From the IMG/VR virus record IMGVR_UViG_3300000234_000003, positions 1 through 56,521 of that record: a stretch of 56,521 bases of DNA, one strand, 5' to 3'. Below the pieces are notes generated by a model. That model was not told where the DNA came from. It saw nothing but the letters and a program-made list of their open reading frames with translations, and searched no databases. Made by a program: the position numbers and the translations under genes. Below are positions 1 through 8,571 of this stretch, one piece after another. This DNA comes from a virus. Each line of letters starts with the position of its first letter. The stretch's first letter is position 1.

Positions 1-17
1 TGAGTACATATAGAAGT

Positions 18-49
<32 letters not shown>

Positions 50-126
50 CTCAAATAAAGCCTAATATATATAATTATCACCGTTGGTAACTTTTTCTTT
101 TGATTATATATGTAAAAAGGAATAAA

Positions 127-1350
127 ATGCAGGGAATAAAAAAACTGTTTGAAAAAGAGATACCAGACATTAAGCCATCTAAAGAGTTTAATAAAAAACT
201 ACTCTTCTTCAGGTTAGACTGGAGAAACAGAGACGATAATAGAATAAATTTCTTATCATCGAACCTAATAGGTGTATACCCTTTCAGGTGGAATAAAGAG
301 GACACAGAGAGATTCTATTCTGACCTAATAAGGGTAGATGAACGGTACTTAAGAACCAAGCTACACGAAATAGACGGTGTGGAAAAAAACTGGATTATCA
401 GCAGTGAGATATCCTATAACGTGATTCTCTATATAATACATCTATATATAGAATCAAATCTATCTAAAGCAGATAAGGAAGAAGGGATAGTCAATTTAGG
501 GTTAATTATGTTCTATAAGATGTTTACCAGCCTAGATTATGGATACTTCAGGGATTATAGATTATCAAAGGACATAGCCTCTTTAGTGTACGAACAAAGC
601 AGTAATAGGTTTCTAATTAAACAACTAGGTAACTGGCAAAACGTGTTTGAGAAGAGATGTGAGGATTTAATACCTCCAAGCGGTGTACACATAGTGAATA
701 AAAAACTACTCAACTACACCACTACAGATTCTATTTACATCATAAACGACCTACAGGGTAAGTTACGCAGTATAATGAAACAACAGTGGAAAGTATTGGA
801 TGGTATACTGCAAGGAGGCGATAAGCGTAAGATTAGAGCCACCACTTATACTACCGAAGAGAGTGAAGAGATACTTAGGGATATAACTGATAAGAATAAG
901 GACTATTTTACATATATAAATAGTATAATTTTTATTAAGTCAGATTTTATAAAAAATGACTTAATAATAGTCTTGGTGGATATCTCCCCATCTATAAATG
1001 CTGGCGACTTACTTAAGGCTTTAGAGGGGTTGTCTGAATATGTAGCTATCGGGGAGAAAGATAGCGATAAGATAATAAACACCATTATGCAGGCTAGTGT
1101 GAACTACCTCTATGTGAATAAGCAATACCCCCCATATGGTAATGAGATAATAAATACTATAAAAACACTTAAAGGTTTTTGGGGGGCAGGTAAAGTAACA
1201 GACAAAACAGTGCGCCCAACTAAGGAGACACTGAAGAACATAGTGGCTAAATCTACTGGTAGGGCTACTTCATATATATTAACCACACTGACTCTGTCCG
1301 TATTAATATATGTGTTTATACGAGCTATGTTAAAAGATAAATATAAATAA
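127..1350 (+). CDS. Unknown protein with C-terminal membrane anchor, upstream of terminase
   Basis: Encodes 407 residues of no family I recognise. I chose the ATG at 127 because AAAAGG ends six bases before it; an in-frame TTG at 100 has no such site. The protein is charged and mixed alpha/beta for most of its length. Near the C-terminus a hydrophobic segment (around residues 380-400, ending in FIRAMLKDKYK) looks like a single transmembrane helix followed by a short basic tail, typical of a tail-anchored or cytoplasm-facing membrane protein. It ends eight bases before the large terminase start, so the two are probably one transcription unit. The pairing suggests a role in late infection or packaging, but this is inferred only from position. 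Confidence 0.75.
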   Translation: MQGIKKLFEKEIPDIKPSKEFNKKLLFFRLDWRNRDDNRINFLSSNLIGVYPFRWNKEDTERFYSDLIRVDERYLRTKLHEIDGVEKNWIISSEISYNVILYIIHLYIESNLSKADKEEGIVNLGLIMFYKMFTSLDYGYFRDYRLSKDIASLVYEQSSNRFLIKQLGNWQNVFEKRCEDLIPPSGVHIVNKKLLNYTTTDSIYIINDLQGKLRSIMKQQWKVLDGILQGGDKRKIRATTYTTEESEEILRDITDKNKDYFTYINSIIFIKSDFIKNDLIIVLVDISPSINAGDLLKALEGLSEYVAIGEKDSDKIINTIMQASVNYLYVNKQYPPYGNEIINTIKTLKGFWGAGKVTDKTVRPTKETLKNIVAKSTGRATSYILTTLTLSVLIYVFIRAMLKDKYK

Positions 1351-1358
1351 GGCAATTA

Positions 1359-3503
1359 ATGATATTATTTTTAAACGATTGGGATAAATACCCTAAAGCT
1401 GTACTACACATAGAGACAACTAATAAGAGTTTTGTTAGGTTAGCTATGGCTTTCAAGAGAGAGATGGGTGTGAAAAACCACGCATTTATGCTTCAACTGC
1501 ATAATCATAACTTAATAGGTATAGACCCCTTTGATACCTCGTTGACAAAAAAAGAAGAGGATATGATACTAGAGGAAATCATAGTTAATCCATTTTATTT
1601 CTTTAGAGAGGTAGCTAGGGTACCACAGCAAGGGTCTCTGGATTCATCACTCTTCATTAGCAATAGGAGTAATATAGCTTTATACTGGTTATTCTTTAAT
1701 AACATAATAACATATGTAGAACAGATACGGCAGACTGGTAAATCTGTTAGTGTGGATACTTTAATGGTTGGGTTACTGTCTTTTTGGTGTTCTGGTACAG
1801 AGATAAATATGATAACAAAGGACGACGCTACTAGACAGAGTAACGTGGAGAGATTAAAAAATATGTTTGATGCTTTACCACTCTTTTTGAATATGAGGAA
1901 TTCTAAAGACGTAGATAACACTAAAACCATAGGGGTGTCTTCTGTAGGCAATATCTATAAGTCTCACGTAGGTAGGTCTTCTGAAGAGGGGGCTAAGAAA
2001 GTAGCTAGGGGACAGACGTCTCCAATACAGCACGTGGATGAAGCTGTCTATGTGTCTAATATAGGATTAATCTTTCCGTCAGCTATGACTATCAGTTCAG
2101 CCGCGGTGGATAGTGCTAAAGAAAACAATGCCCCATATGGTAAAATAATAACTTCTACAGCTGGTTGGTTAGGTACTGAGTCTGGTAAATATATGTATGG
2201 ATTATACTCAAACGCCACTCTCTTTTCTGAAAAGTATTATGACTTAAATGATAGGTCAGAACTAGAAGAGATAGTGAGGACACACAAACGTTCAGGTAGA
2301 GATAAAGAAGGTAAAATCATAATAAGGACACCCATAATGTTGGTGCGTTCTAATCATAGACAGCTAGGTAAAACGGATGCTTGGTTAAGAGGAAAGCTAG
2401 AGGAAAACGCTGTAAGTGGTAGTCAAGCTGAGGTGGACTTCTTGAATATATGGCAAAATGGTGCTGAGAAGTCTCTATTCGATAAAGAGACATTAGAGTT
2501 ATTAATCTCTAATGAAAAAGAACCTCTATTTAAAGAACCATCTACACCACTTATGTTTATGGATTGGTATGTCTCCGAGAAAGATTTACAAGAGCATGTA
2601 GGGCGTCATCTGGTAATAGGTATGGATACGTCTGAGGGATTAATAGGTGGTGACGGTATGACTATAGTGGTGGTAGATGTCGAAACTGGAGCCACTATTG
2701 GAGTAGGTAAATGGGAGAATATAAATACTATGGTGTTTGCTGAATTTGTATTTCATATGTTAAAGAGATTCAGTAGAGCAGTTTTGATGCCTGAGGGTAA
2801 GTCGACTGGTACAGCCATATTGGATAGGGTGTTCCAATTAATGGACGTAGACAATATGAATCCGTTTAAAAGGATTTTTAACTGGATAGTTAATGACGCA
2901 ACAGATGATGATAAGAAAAAAGAAACTTTACGCGACGCAGTATATCAAGGTAATACCACTAGACACAAGAAGGAGTTTGGTTTTAGAACATCTGGATTCG
3001 GTAGAGCCTCTAGGGATAAACTATATGGAGAAACATTCTACGAGGCTATAAAGTACCTCGTCCACACCATACACGATAGTGTTATGATAAAACAACTAAG
3101 AGACCTGAGAGAGAAAGACGGTAGAATAGACCACGTAGCTGGTAGTCACGACGACACAATAGTAGCGTGGTTACTATCATACTTTTTCTTAACAAGAGCT
3201 AAGAATCTCTCTTACTACGGCATAGACTCTACTAAGTGTTTACAAAAATTACAAGTAAATATGACAGAGTTAACTGATGATATAGATAGAGACTTCAAGA
3301 GAGGAGAACAGATAAAGATAAAGAATGACATGGTGTCTCTATTACAGCGGTTTGACACAGAGAGAGACGATACCATTAGGTCGCGAATAAGAACTAAAAT
3401 AGCTTTCTTGTCCACACTATTGGATAAAGATGTGAGTGAAACACTGAGCTTAGAAGGTAGAATTAAAGAGTTAGAAACGCTTAAACGTGTGGGTATAAAA
3501 TAA
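1359..3503 (+). CDS. terL: Terminase large subunit (DNA packaging ATPase/nuclease)
   Basis: The packaging motor that translocates DNA through the portal and cuts it. The ATPase domain is N-terminal: a classical-terminase P-loop RQTGKS at residues 124-129 and a Walker B HVDE at about 225-228 with the catalytic Glu. The C-terminal nuclease domain has the RNase H-like fold, with its first acidic residue in VIGMDTSEG (D423) and a later acidic pair in GSHDDTIVAW (D598/D599). The length (714 residues) suits large-phage terminases. A C-terminal charged helical tail of about 90 residues follows the nuclease. A perfect 38-bp palindrome lies directly after the stop, between this gene and a convergent one. 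Family identity is secure from the motif order; no small terminase is recognisable beside it. Confidence 0.93.
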   Translation: MILFLNDWDKYPKAVLHIETTNKSFVRLAMAFKREMGVKNHAFMLQLHNHNLIGIDPFDTSLTKKEEDMILEEIIVNPFYFFREVARVPQQGSLDSSLFISNRSNIALYWLFFNNIITYVEQIRQTGKSVSVDTLMVGLLSFWCSGTEINMITKDDATRQSNVERLKNMFDALPLFLNMRNSKDVDNTKTIGVSSVGNIYKSHVGRSSEEGAKKVARGQTSPIQHVDEAVYVSNIGLIFPSAMTISSAAVDSAKENNAPYGKIITSTAGWLGTESGKYMYGLYSNATLFSEKYYDLNDRSELEEIVRTHKRSGRDKEGKIIIRTPIMLVRSNHRQLGKTDAWLRGKLEENAVSGSQAEVDFLNIWQNGAEKSLFDKETLELLISNEKEPLFKEPSTPLMFMDWYVSEKDLQEHVGRHLVIGMDTSEGLIGGDGMTIVVVDVETGATIGVGKWENINTMVFAEFVFHMLKRFSRAVLMPEGKSTGTAILDRVFQLMDVDNMNPFKRIFNWIVNDATDDDKKKETLRDAVYQGNTTRHKKEFGFRTSGFGRASRDKLYGETFYEAIKYLVHTIHDSVMIKQLRDLREKDGRIDHVAGSHDDTIVAWLLSYFFLTRAKNLSYYGIDSTKCLQKLQVNMTELTDDIDRDFKRGEQIKIKNDMVSLLQRFDTERDDTIRSRIRTKIAFLSTLLDKDVSETLSLEGRIKELETLKRVGIK

Positions 3504-3510
3504 AAACGAT

Positions 3511-3548
3511 ATAGATAGTATATACGCATATGCGTATATACTATCTAT
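3511..3548. terminator. Perfect 38-bp palindrome between convergent genes
   Basis: A perfect inverted repeat of 19 + 19 bases with no loop (centre CATATG) fills the gap between the terminase stop and the stop of the convergent gene on the minus strand. As RNA it would form a hairpin from either strand, so a bidirectional terminator is the simplest reading. There is no long T-run; a protein-binding dyad is the alternative. Confidence 0.55.
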
Positions 3549-5192
3549 TTAAACTAATGTGTCTAATAGGTTTAGGTACTCTGTAGCTGTCATTTCAGTA
3601 CCCTCTACATTTACGTGTGTGGCTATGTTACGCACACATAACTCTCTAGGGGTGATATACATTTGTTTGCCGTTTTTTAGGTCTTTAAATTCATCTTCGG
3701 TTAAAAATTTATTACCTACCAAGACTTTATATATGAAACTACCATATAGTGCCTCTGCATACCCTGCTCTACCCTGTAGATTCCCTCCATTGTCTCCTAT
3801 CATCAAACTATAGTCGTGCAACATGAATACACTGTTTGGGTGTATTATCCTCTTATCTAAGGAACAGAATAATATTGCACCCATAGACATAGCGTGCATA
3901 CTGAGATAACCCACTATCTCATTTTTAAATAATGATTTAAACGTATCGTGTAACGCCATACCCTCCCATAGACTACCGCCACTGCTGGTGATATTAAGTA
4001 ATAACCTATCACCCTCTCTTCTACTCCTTAGTTTGAATTGTAGTAGAGCCAGATTTTGTTCTATGTTATTAAACGCCCCTATGTACAACTCATATATAGT
4101 CACGCCTTTCTCAGGTCTAACTATTAGTGTGTGTGAGCCGTACGCCGTTGGCACTACGTTTTTTGTTTTACCCTTTTCCTTTATTACTGTAGTCTCTATT
4201 GGATAGCTATTCTCACCACCAAACATAAAACTCTCAGCACCGATTATCATATCGTCGCGTTTACTTACTCGCCTACTTAATTCAGCTATGGCGTCTGTTG
4301 TATCAAACGCCTTTTCAGAATTTTTTAACAAAGTGTATAGTTGAGTTTTTTGATAAAATCTAGTAGTATATATTGTGTACACTATAGTTAACCAAGTAGG
4401 TATGTGTTCTATAGCTACTAACATATTGTCTTTAAATATTGCCCCAAACATTGTTCTGTCTAACACAGCACTTAGAGTTGTGAAGTTAAAACCAGTTAAC
4501 CTGTTTTTCAATGGACCATTGGCTATGTTTTTAGTCATAACTATAGCCCCACCTTTATTCTCTATCTGAGACATTATGTTGGTGATTAATAGTGGCTCTA
4601 TTCTACCGAATATCGCGTTAGTCTCTATGATGTGTTTTTTAAGCATATCATCTGTATCTTCTTCAATTGTGAGAATGACACTATTCATCACTATCACATA
4701 TAGTATCTCCTTCTCGTCACCATCTAAGCTATACGCGTAGGTGATTGCATTAACAATCCACCAAGTCATAGACTTAATGATGAATTTATATAGAGTGGCT
4801 ATCTTGTCTCTACCCATTATAGATAGCGTTAAGGCTGCTTGCATAATATAAAACTCAAAGGCTATCTTGTCTCTGACATATTTCAATATAGTCTGTGAGT
4901 CGACTATATCACTATCGCTGATACTACGCATAGTGCTTCTAATGTCCACAAACATAATTGTTTCCCCTGATGTAGTTTTTGATAGAATAGGGAATTTGAA
5001 TACAGGTAGATCCTGTTCTTCGACTGTTTTACCAGTAACAACCAATAGCGTACCCGTAGTGGTACTAAAGACACTATACGTTAGGCTATTTTTACCCTGT
5101 ATAGCTATGTGTCTAAGTAGTGCCTGTTCAGCAATATTTTTACTAGACAAAAAATGTCCGCATAAAGTTGTATCGTATATATCTATTATCAT
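3549..5192 (-). CDS. ClpP-fold serine protease domain protein
   Basis: Encodes 547 residues. The last ~190 form a ClpP/crotonase-type domain: a strand-turn with SSGGSLWEG, then the nucleophile region MHAMSMGA with Ser at 436 (compare GxAASMGS in ClpP), then a His in FMLHDYS at 459. Ser and His are spaced as in S14 peptidases; the third residue cannot be fixed by eye. The N-terminal ~340 residues are unrelated to ClpP and unrecognised, so this is not a housekeeping Clp protease. It is last in a minus-strand operon with the capsid candidate, starts inside the previous stop (ATGA overlap), and could be a head maturation protease or a virion component. A separate S77-like protease candidate lies at 22720-23487, so its substrate is uncertain. 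Confidence 0.65.
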   Translation of the reverse strand: MIIDIYDTTLCGHFLSSKNIAEQALLRHIAIQGKNSLTYSVFSTTTGTLLVVTGKTVEEQDLPVFKFPILSKTTSGETIMFVDIRSTMRSISDSDIVDSQTILKYVRDKIAFEFYIMQAALTLSIMGRDKIATLYKFIIKSMTWWIVNAITYAYSLDGDEKEILYVIVMNSVILTIEEDTDDMLKKHIIETNAIFGRIEPLLITNIMSQIENKGGAIVMTKNIANGPLKNRLTGFNFTTLSAVLDRTMFGAIFKDNMLVAIEHIPTWLTIVYTIYTTRFYQKTQLYTLLKNSEKAFDTTDAIAELSRRVSKRDDMIIGAESFMFGGENSYPIETTVIKEKGKTKNVVPTAYGSHTLIVRPEKGVTIYELYIGAFNNIEQNLALLQFKLRSRREGDRLLLNITSSGGSLWEGMALHDTFKSLFKNEIVGYLSMHAMSMGAILFCSLDKRIIHPNSVFMLHDYSLMIGDNGGNLQGRAGYAEALYGSFIYKVLVGNKFLTEDEFKDLKNGKQMYITPRELCVRNIATHVNVEGTEMTATEYLNLLDTLV

Positions 5193-6604
5193 TTTTTTTC
5201 CTTTAATATTTTGTCTGCCAAGGCAGGTATGAAAATTCTATTTGAAAATAACCCTCCCCAAATAGAAAGACCCCAGTTCCTCACACCGTTTATGGTTATA
5301 AAATATGTAACACTTACATCACTGTCGTTATATAGTATCAGCGATATTTTTAACTCAGATGATATTAATGAGTTAATTTTCTCCTTTGTCGGCATATCTA
5401 CTCCCATTTGAATAGGGACACTGAAGCTTATTTTTTTATCACCTTTTAGAGAATCTATAGAGACTGGTATTTTTAGCATATTAAGATGATCCCACTTCAT
5501 AGCTATCTTTACCCTATTACCAGTAACCACTACTATGTCTGATGTTATGTCTATTACTGTGATATTTTTTTTTCGTTCTCCCTTTGAATATCTGATAACA
5601 TCCTTGAACACATCTTTTAGTGTATCAGCGTGTGACATCACGCTAAATGCTTTTCCATGTGGAGTTATACTGTGCACCACTCTATCTCCAATAGGGGTAA
5701 TCAGCCCAGTTATTTGTTTATCGTATCTTAGAATTTTGTTTCCAAACCTCTTAGTATAAAAATATGTCTTTTGAGAGAATAACACATCTAACGATACTCT
5801 AACTACAGTTTCGATATCGCCTCTATTTTCTTTGTATATATTAACTATGTCAGAGAGAACTTCTATGTGTTTATTCAGGTACACTAACCCAAATAACACT
5901 GTGCCTGAGTTCATACCAAACTTAATCTTTTTCTCATAGTTTAACACCATAAACGACCTAAGTTCGTTAGTGGGAGTGTCTATTAGATATAACTCATTGT
6001 ACGATAATGTTACTGGTCTTTGAGGTTTATCTTTCCAGTAAGGTAACGATTTATCCTCCACGCCTGTGACAGTCTCTTTTATGATGTTGTTTGCGACTAA
6101 AGCTGATAAGTCATTACCCCTATTAACACCAGGGTTACCTGTGGTGTCTCCGATGTTTATATTTTTTTCATATAAAAAAACTGTATTCACGCCAACGGCT
6201 TCGCTCATAAGCCTTAAATCTGTCGCATTGAGTTCCAATAGACTATATGAGTTTACTACTACAATTATGGTGTCATAACCTATACTCTTTATCTGCTCGA
6301 GTATGGGTGGTAATACTTTTAAATACTTATCCTCTATGGTGGTACCTATGATAGGCAGACTCCATACCCAGTCTATATGTGAGTTTGGTTTAACTAGTAA
6401 TATGGGTGTCTCACTGTGAACAGATAAGTTAACAGACTCCATAGTCTTATACCCAACAGAAGTATACTCATATCTTGGTGGCGTGTCACTGTATTTTTTA
6501 GTTAGTACATCTTTATTATTGAAAGTAAAACCATGGACACCGCAGGATATTTTATCTGATCCTCCTCCTATAGTCACGTAGACAAACATAGTTTGGTCTT
6601 TCAT
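5189..6604 (-). CDS. Unknown protein in head-gene operon
   Basis: Encodes 471 residues starting at an ATG that overlaps the previous stop by one base (TAATG); the GGAG seven bases upstream favours this over an ATG two codons earlier. Mixed alpha/beta composition, no membrane segment, no recognised motif. The N-terminus has a short glycine turn (IGGGSDK) and strand-rich sequence reminiscent of an actin-like or Rossmann beginning, but no phosphate-binding motif is convincing. It is translationally coupled on both sides, to the 267-residue protein before it and the ClpP-fold protein after it, so the three probably act together. A virion or head-assembly role is inferred from position only. Confidence 0.75.
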   Translation of the reverse strand: MKDQTMFVYVTIGGGSDKISCGVHGFTFNNKDVLTKKYSDTPPRYEYTSVGYKTMESVNLSVHSETPILLVKPNSHIDWVWSLPIIGTTIEDKYLKVLPPILEQIKSIGYDTIIVVVNSYSLLELNATDLRLMSEAVGVNTVFLYEKNINIGDTTGNPGVNRGNDLSALVANNIIKETVTGVEDKSLPYWKDKPQRPVTLSYNELYLIDTPTNELRSFMVLNYEKKIKFGMNSGTVLFGLVYLNKHIEVLSDIVNIYKENRGDIETVVRVSLDVLFSQKTYFYTKRFGNKILRYDKQITGLITPIGDRVVHSITPHGKAFSVMSHADTLKDVFKDVIRYSKGERKKNITVIDITSDIVVVTGNRVKIAMKWDHLNMLKIPVSIDSLKGDKKISFSVPIQMGVDMPTKEKINSLISSELKISLILYNDSDVSVTYFITINGVRNWGLSIWGGLFSNRIFIPALADKILKEKK

Positions 6605-7407
6605 TAACATACTCCTGAAGGATCTTGACTATCTGGCATACATAGTTCACTGTCAACCCTATGAACATAGTGGGTGGCCGATAGACCGCTGATGCCACTA
6701 GTGGCTGGTCTGATAGTTACATTGGCCGCCACGCTGTCTAATACATAGTTGCCTGACCCAATCGGACTCTCCTTTAGACACTGTTTTATCACGTTAGCTA
6801 GGCGACAATTGATATCTCGTAGCTTACTTATCTCCCTATCTTGAGAGTAAACTTTATGGGTATTAGTGGTACCCATAGCCTGCATAGATACAGTATCCCT
6901 AGTAGCCTCATTTATCGCGTGGTCTATTATATCAACATTAGTCTCGCTAGACTTTATTATAATAGATGGTTTGCATTTTATGCCCAACATAATTGATATC
7001 ACGTTCTCTATGTTAGATAATACATTATCTAAGGTTACAGCTATAGGTAAGGGTCCTAAATACGCCACTAATACAGTGTCTTGATACGGTACATCTATCG
7101 GTTTAGGTCTTTTAGTTATATATGTGTTAGGTACATATTTATATGTGCCGTTAGATCTAATGAATGACACTATATAGGTCTGTAGCCCCACATCCCTCAT
7201 ATAGTCCTCTTCAGTTAACCCAGCTGGTTTATAGATTAATGACATAATATCCTTAGCTGTATTATTGAACTCCACTATAGGTATAACACTTGATACAGTT
7301 AATATTTCATCCTGGTTAACTATCTCAGCAAACCCTGAATCAAACTTAAAAACTCCCTTATCTCCAGTTTTAAGGAGTAAGGGTTTAAATACACTTTGGG
7401 TACTCAT
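6604..7407 (-). CDS. Unknown protein in head-gene operon
   Basis: Encodes 267 residues with AAAAAGGA upstream of the ATG. It is strand-rich in the first two thirds, followed by a short helical stretch (SQDREISKLRDINCRLANVIKQ within residues ~185-210) and a Gly/Ser-rich tail ending in a cysteine-containing segment. No known domain recognised. A palindrome and a promoter-like element lie just upstream, so it may begin its own transcript together with the two genes downstream that overlap it by start/stop coupling. Confidence 0.75.
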   Translation of the reverse strand: MSTQSVFKPLLLKTGDKGVFKFDSGFAEIVNQDEILTVSSVIPIVEFNNTAKDIMSLIYKPAGLTEEDYMRDVGLQTYIVSFIRSNGTYKYVPNTYITKRPKPIDVPYQDTVLVAYLGPLPIAVTLDNVLSNIENVISIMLGIKCKPSIIIKSSETNVDIIDHAINEATRDTVSMQAMGTTNTHKVYSQDREISKLRDINCRLANVIKQCLKESPIGSGNYVLDSVAANVTIRPATSGISGLSATHYVHRVDSELCMPDSQDPSGVC

Positions 7408-7438
7408 ATATGTGTCCTTTTTTACTTATTCAGAAAAT

Positions 7439-7450
7439 CATATATGTTAA
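7439..7450 (-). promoter_or_regulatory. Candidate phage promoter element (AACATATATG)
   Basis: On the minus strand this reads TTTTAACATATATG, about 35 bases upstream of the gene starting at 7407. Similar elements lie upstream of the minus-strand genes starting at 8420, 13579, 19137 and 45351. In AT-rich DNA this could be chance; the recurrence at similar positions is the only support. Confidence 0.3.
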
Positions 7451-7453
7451 AAT

Positions 7454-7493
7454 TAAATAAACACTATTAGTTTAAACTAATAGTGTTTATTTA
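7454..7493. terminator. Perfect 40-bp palindrome
   Basis: A perfect 20 + 20 base inverted repeat centred on TTTAAA, between the genes at 6604-7407 and 7533-8420. Each arm carries ATAGTGTTTAT, the tail motif found next to hairpins at 8485-8546, 13012-13057 and 53271-53321. Probably a terminator or processing site; because it is fully self-complementary it may also bind a dimeric protein. Confidence 0.5.
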
Positions 7494-7497
7494 TAAT

Positions 7498-7529
7498 AAA
7501 AAAATATATACCCCCTATGAAAGAGGGTA
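7498..7529 (-). terminator. Rho-independent-type terminator after 295-residue gene
   Basis: On the minus strand, four bases after the stop of the gene at 7533, a 7-bp stem (TACCCTC / GGGGGTA, one G-T pair) with a 7-base loop is followed by TATA and seven Ts. Confidence 0.55.
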
Positions 7530-7532
7530 ACA

Positions 7533-8420
7533 TCATAACATGGCTAACTTATTGTTAGGCACAGGTGTCAGATACGTCGTATCCCCCACCCTACTATATA
7601 ATATCACCACATTACTATATGGCGATACCATATATGTGTCGGTCACCATAGGGTCTATTCCAGCTGTCTTTAATACGGCCACTGTAAATAACCCCATCTC
7701 AGGTGTGACCACTGTTTGGCGTTTCACCTGCTCTAGTTCTTTCCAGACGTTCAGGTCTGTAAAGAATAGAAGGTTTTCTATCTTACTTACTGTTAGTAGG
7801 TCTTTTCCGCCTTTACTCTCAGTGACCTCCACTGTTATGGCTGTTTTAATGTTATTAACTAAATTCACTATAGCGTTTATGTACTTATCCTCTAATGTGG
7901 ATAGTCTCAACATACCAAATAGGTCGGTATGTTCCTTTTCATAGGATTTTATCTTTACCAGATTGGATATGTTACCAGCCGCGTGCAGTGTAGCCATACC
8001 TAAGTTTATTTCGTTGGTTATGACCTCGTCTACAAGGTCTCTACCGCTGTCGACCAACATGATAGATGTGATGATATATTTAGCTATAAGGTTACTGTCT
8101 ATTTTATTTGTAAAGCAGTGGCTACGTATACCGTCTATCGGGTCGTACGCCTCATCAACATTATATGGCACTAGTTCTACCGTTTTTGGAGACACCCCCT
8201 TAACAGCATCTATAGCTGGGACAACTTGAACAAACCGTTCTTCCCCCCCACTTGTTTTAGCCTGCGTTGAACCTATTGGTTTATTGTCTTGTAGCGCAGT
8301 TATACCGTTGACGTTCACACCTCTATGTGTTTGAGGCGTAGTACCGCTACTACCGTCACCATACGGTGTGGTGTTTTTTTGCCCAGTGTGACCTAATAGG
8401 TCTCTCAAATCTCTTGTCAT
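7533..8420 (-). CDS. Unknown virion-type protein downstream of capsid gene
   Basis: Encodes 295 residues with AAGGA before the ATG. The first ~60 residues are rich in Gly, Thr, Ser and Gln and look disordered; the rest is folded, with helices around residues 105-200 and no membrane segment. No family recognised. It follows the major capsid candidate on the same strand, separated by a hairpin that would reduce read-through, so it may be made at a different level from the capsid protein. A head decoration, scaffold or inner-head function is plausible from position but not shown. Confidence 0.75.
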   Translation of the reverse strand: MTRDLRDLLGHTGQKNTTPYGDGSSGTTPQTHRGVNVNGITALQDNKPIGSTQAKTSGGEERFVQVVPAIDAVKGVSPKTVELVPYNVDEAYDPIDGIRSHCFTNKIDSNLIAKYIITSIMLVDSGRDLVDEVITNEINLGMATLHAAGNISNLVKIKSYEKEHTDLFGMLRLSTLEDKYINAIVNLVNNIKTAITVEVTESKGGKDLLTVSKIENLLFFTDLNVWKELEQVKRQTVVTPEMGLFTVAVLKTAGIDPMVTDTYMVSPYSNVVILYSRVGDTTYLTPVPNNKLAML

Positions 8421-8462
8421 CTTTTGTTCCTTGTATCTTTTTTACTACATAGTAGTCATAGT

Positions 8463-8474
8463 TATAATATGTTA
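8463..8474 (-). promoter_or_regulatory. Candidate phage promoter element (TAACATATTATA)
   Basis: Minus-strand TTTTTTTAACATATTATA, about 45 bases upstream of the gene starting at 8420 and just beyond the hairpin that ends the capsid transcript. Shares AACATAT with four other minus-strand upstream regions. Confidence 0.3.
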
Positions 8475-8484
8475 AAAAAATAAC

Positions 8485-8546
8485 TTGGAAACATAAACAC
8501 TATGCTGTAATACACATACTGTATATGTTTCCATATACAGTATGTG
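8485..8546 (-). terminator. Hairpin with ATAGTGTTTAT tail after capsid gene
   Basis: A perfect 15-bp stem with a 4-base loop (8513-8546) lies 26 bases after the capsid stop on the minus strand. Downstream comes GCATAGTGTTTATG, the tail motif shared with three other hairpins. The long T-run is some 45 bases further on, so this is not a textbook intrinsic terminator. Confidence 0.5.
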
Positions 8547-8571
8547 GTGTGGATTCAGTCTTATACTATAA

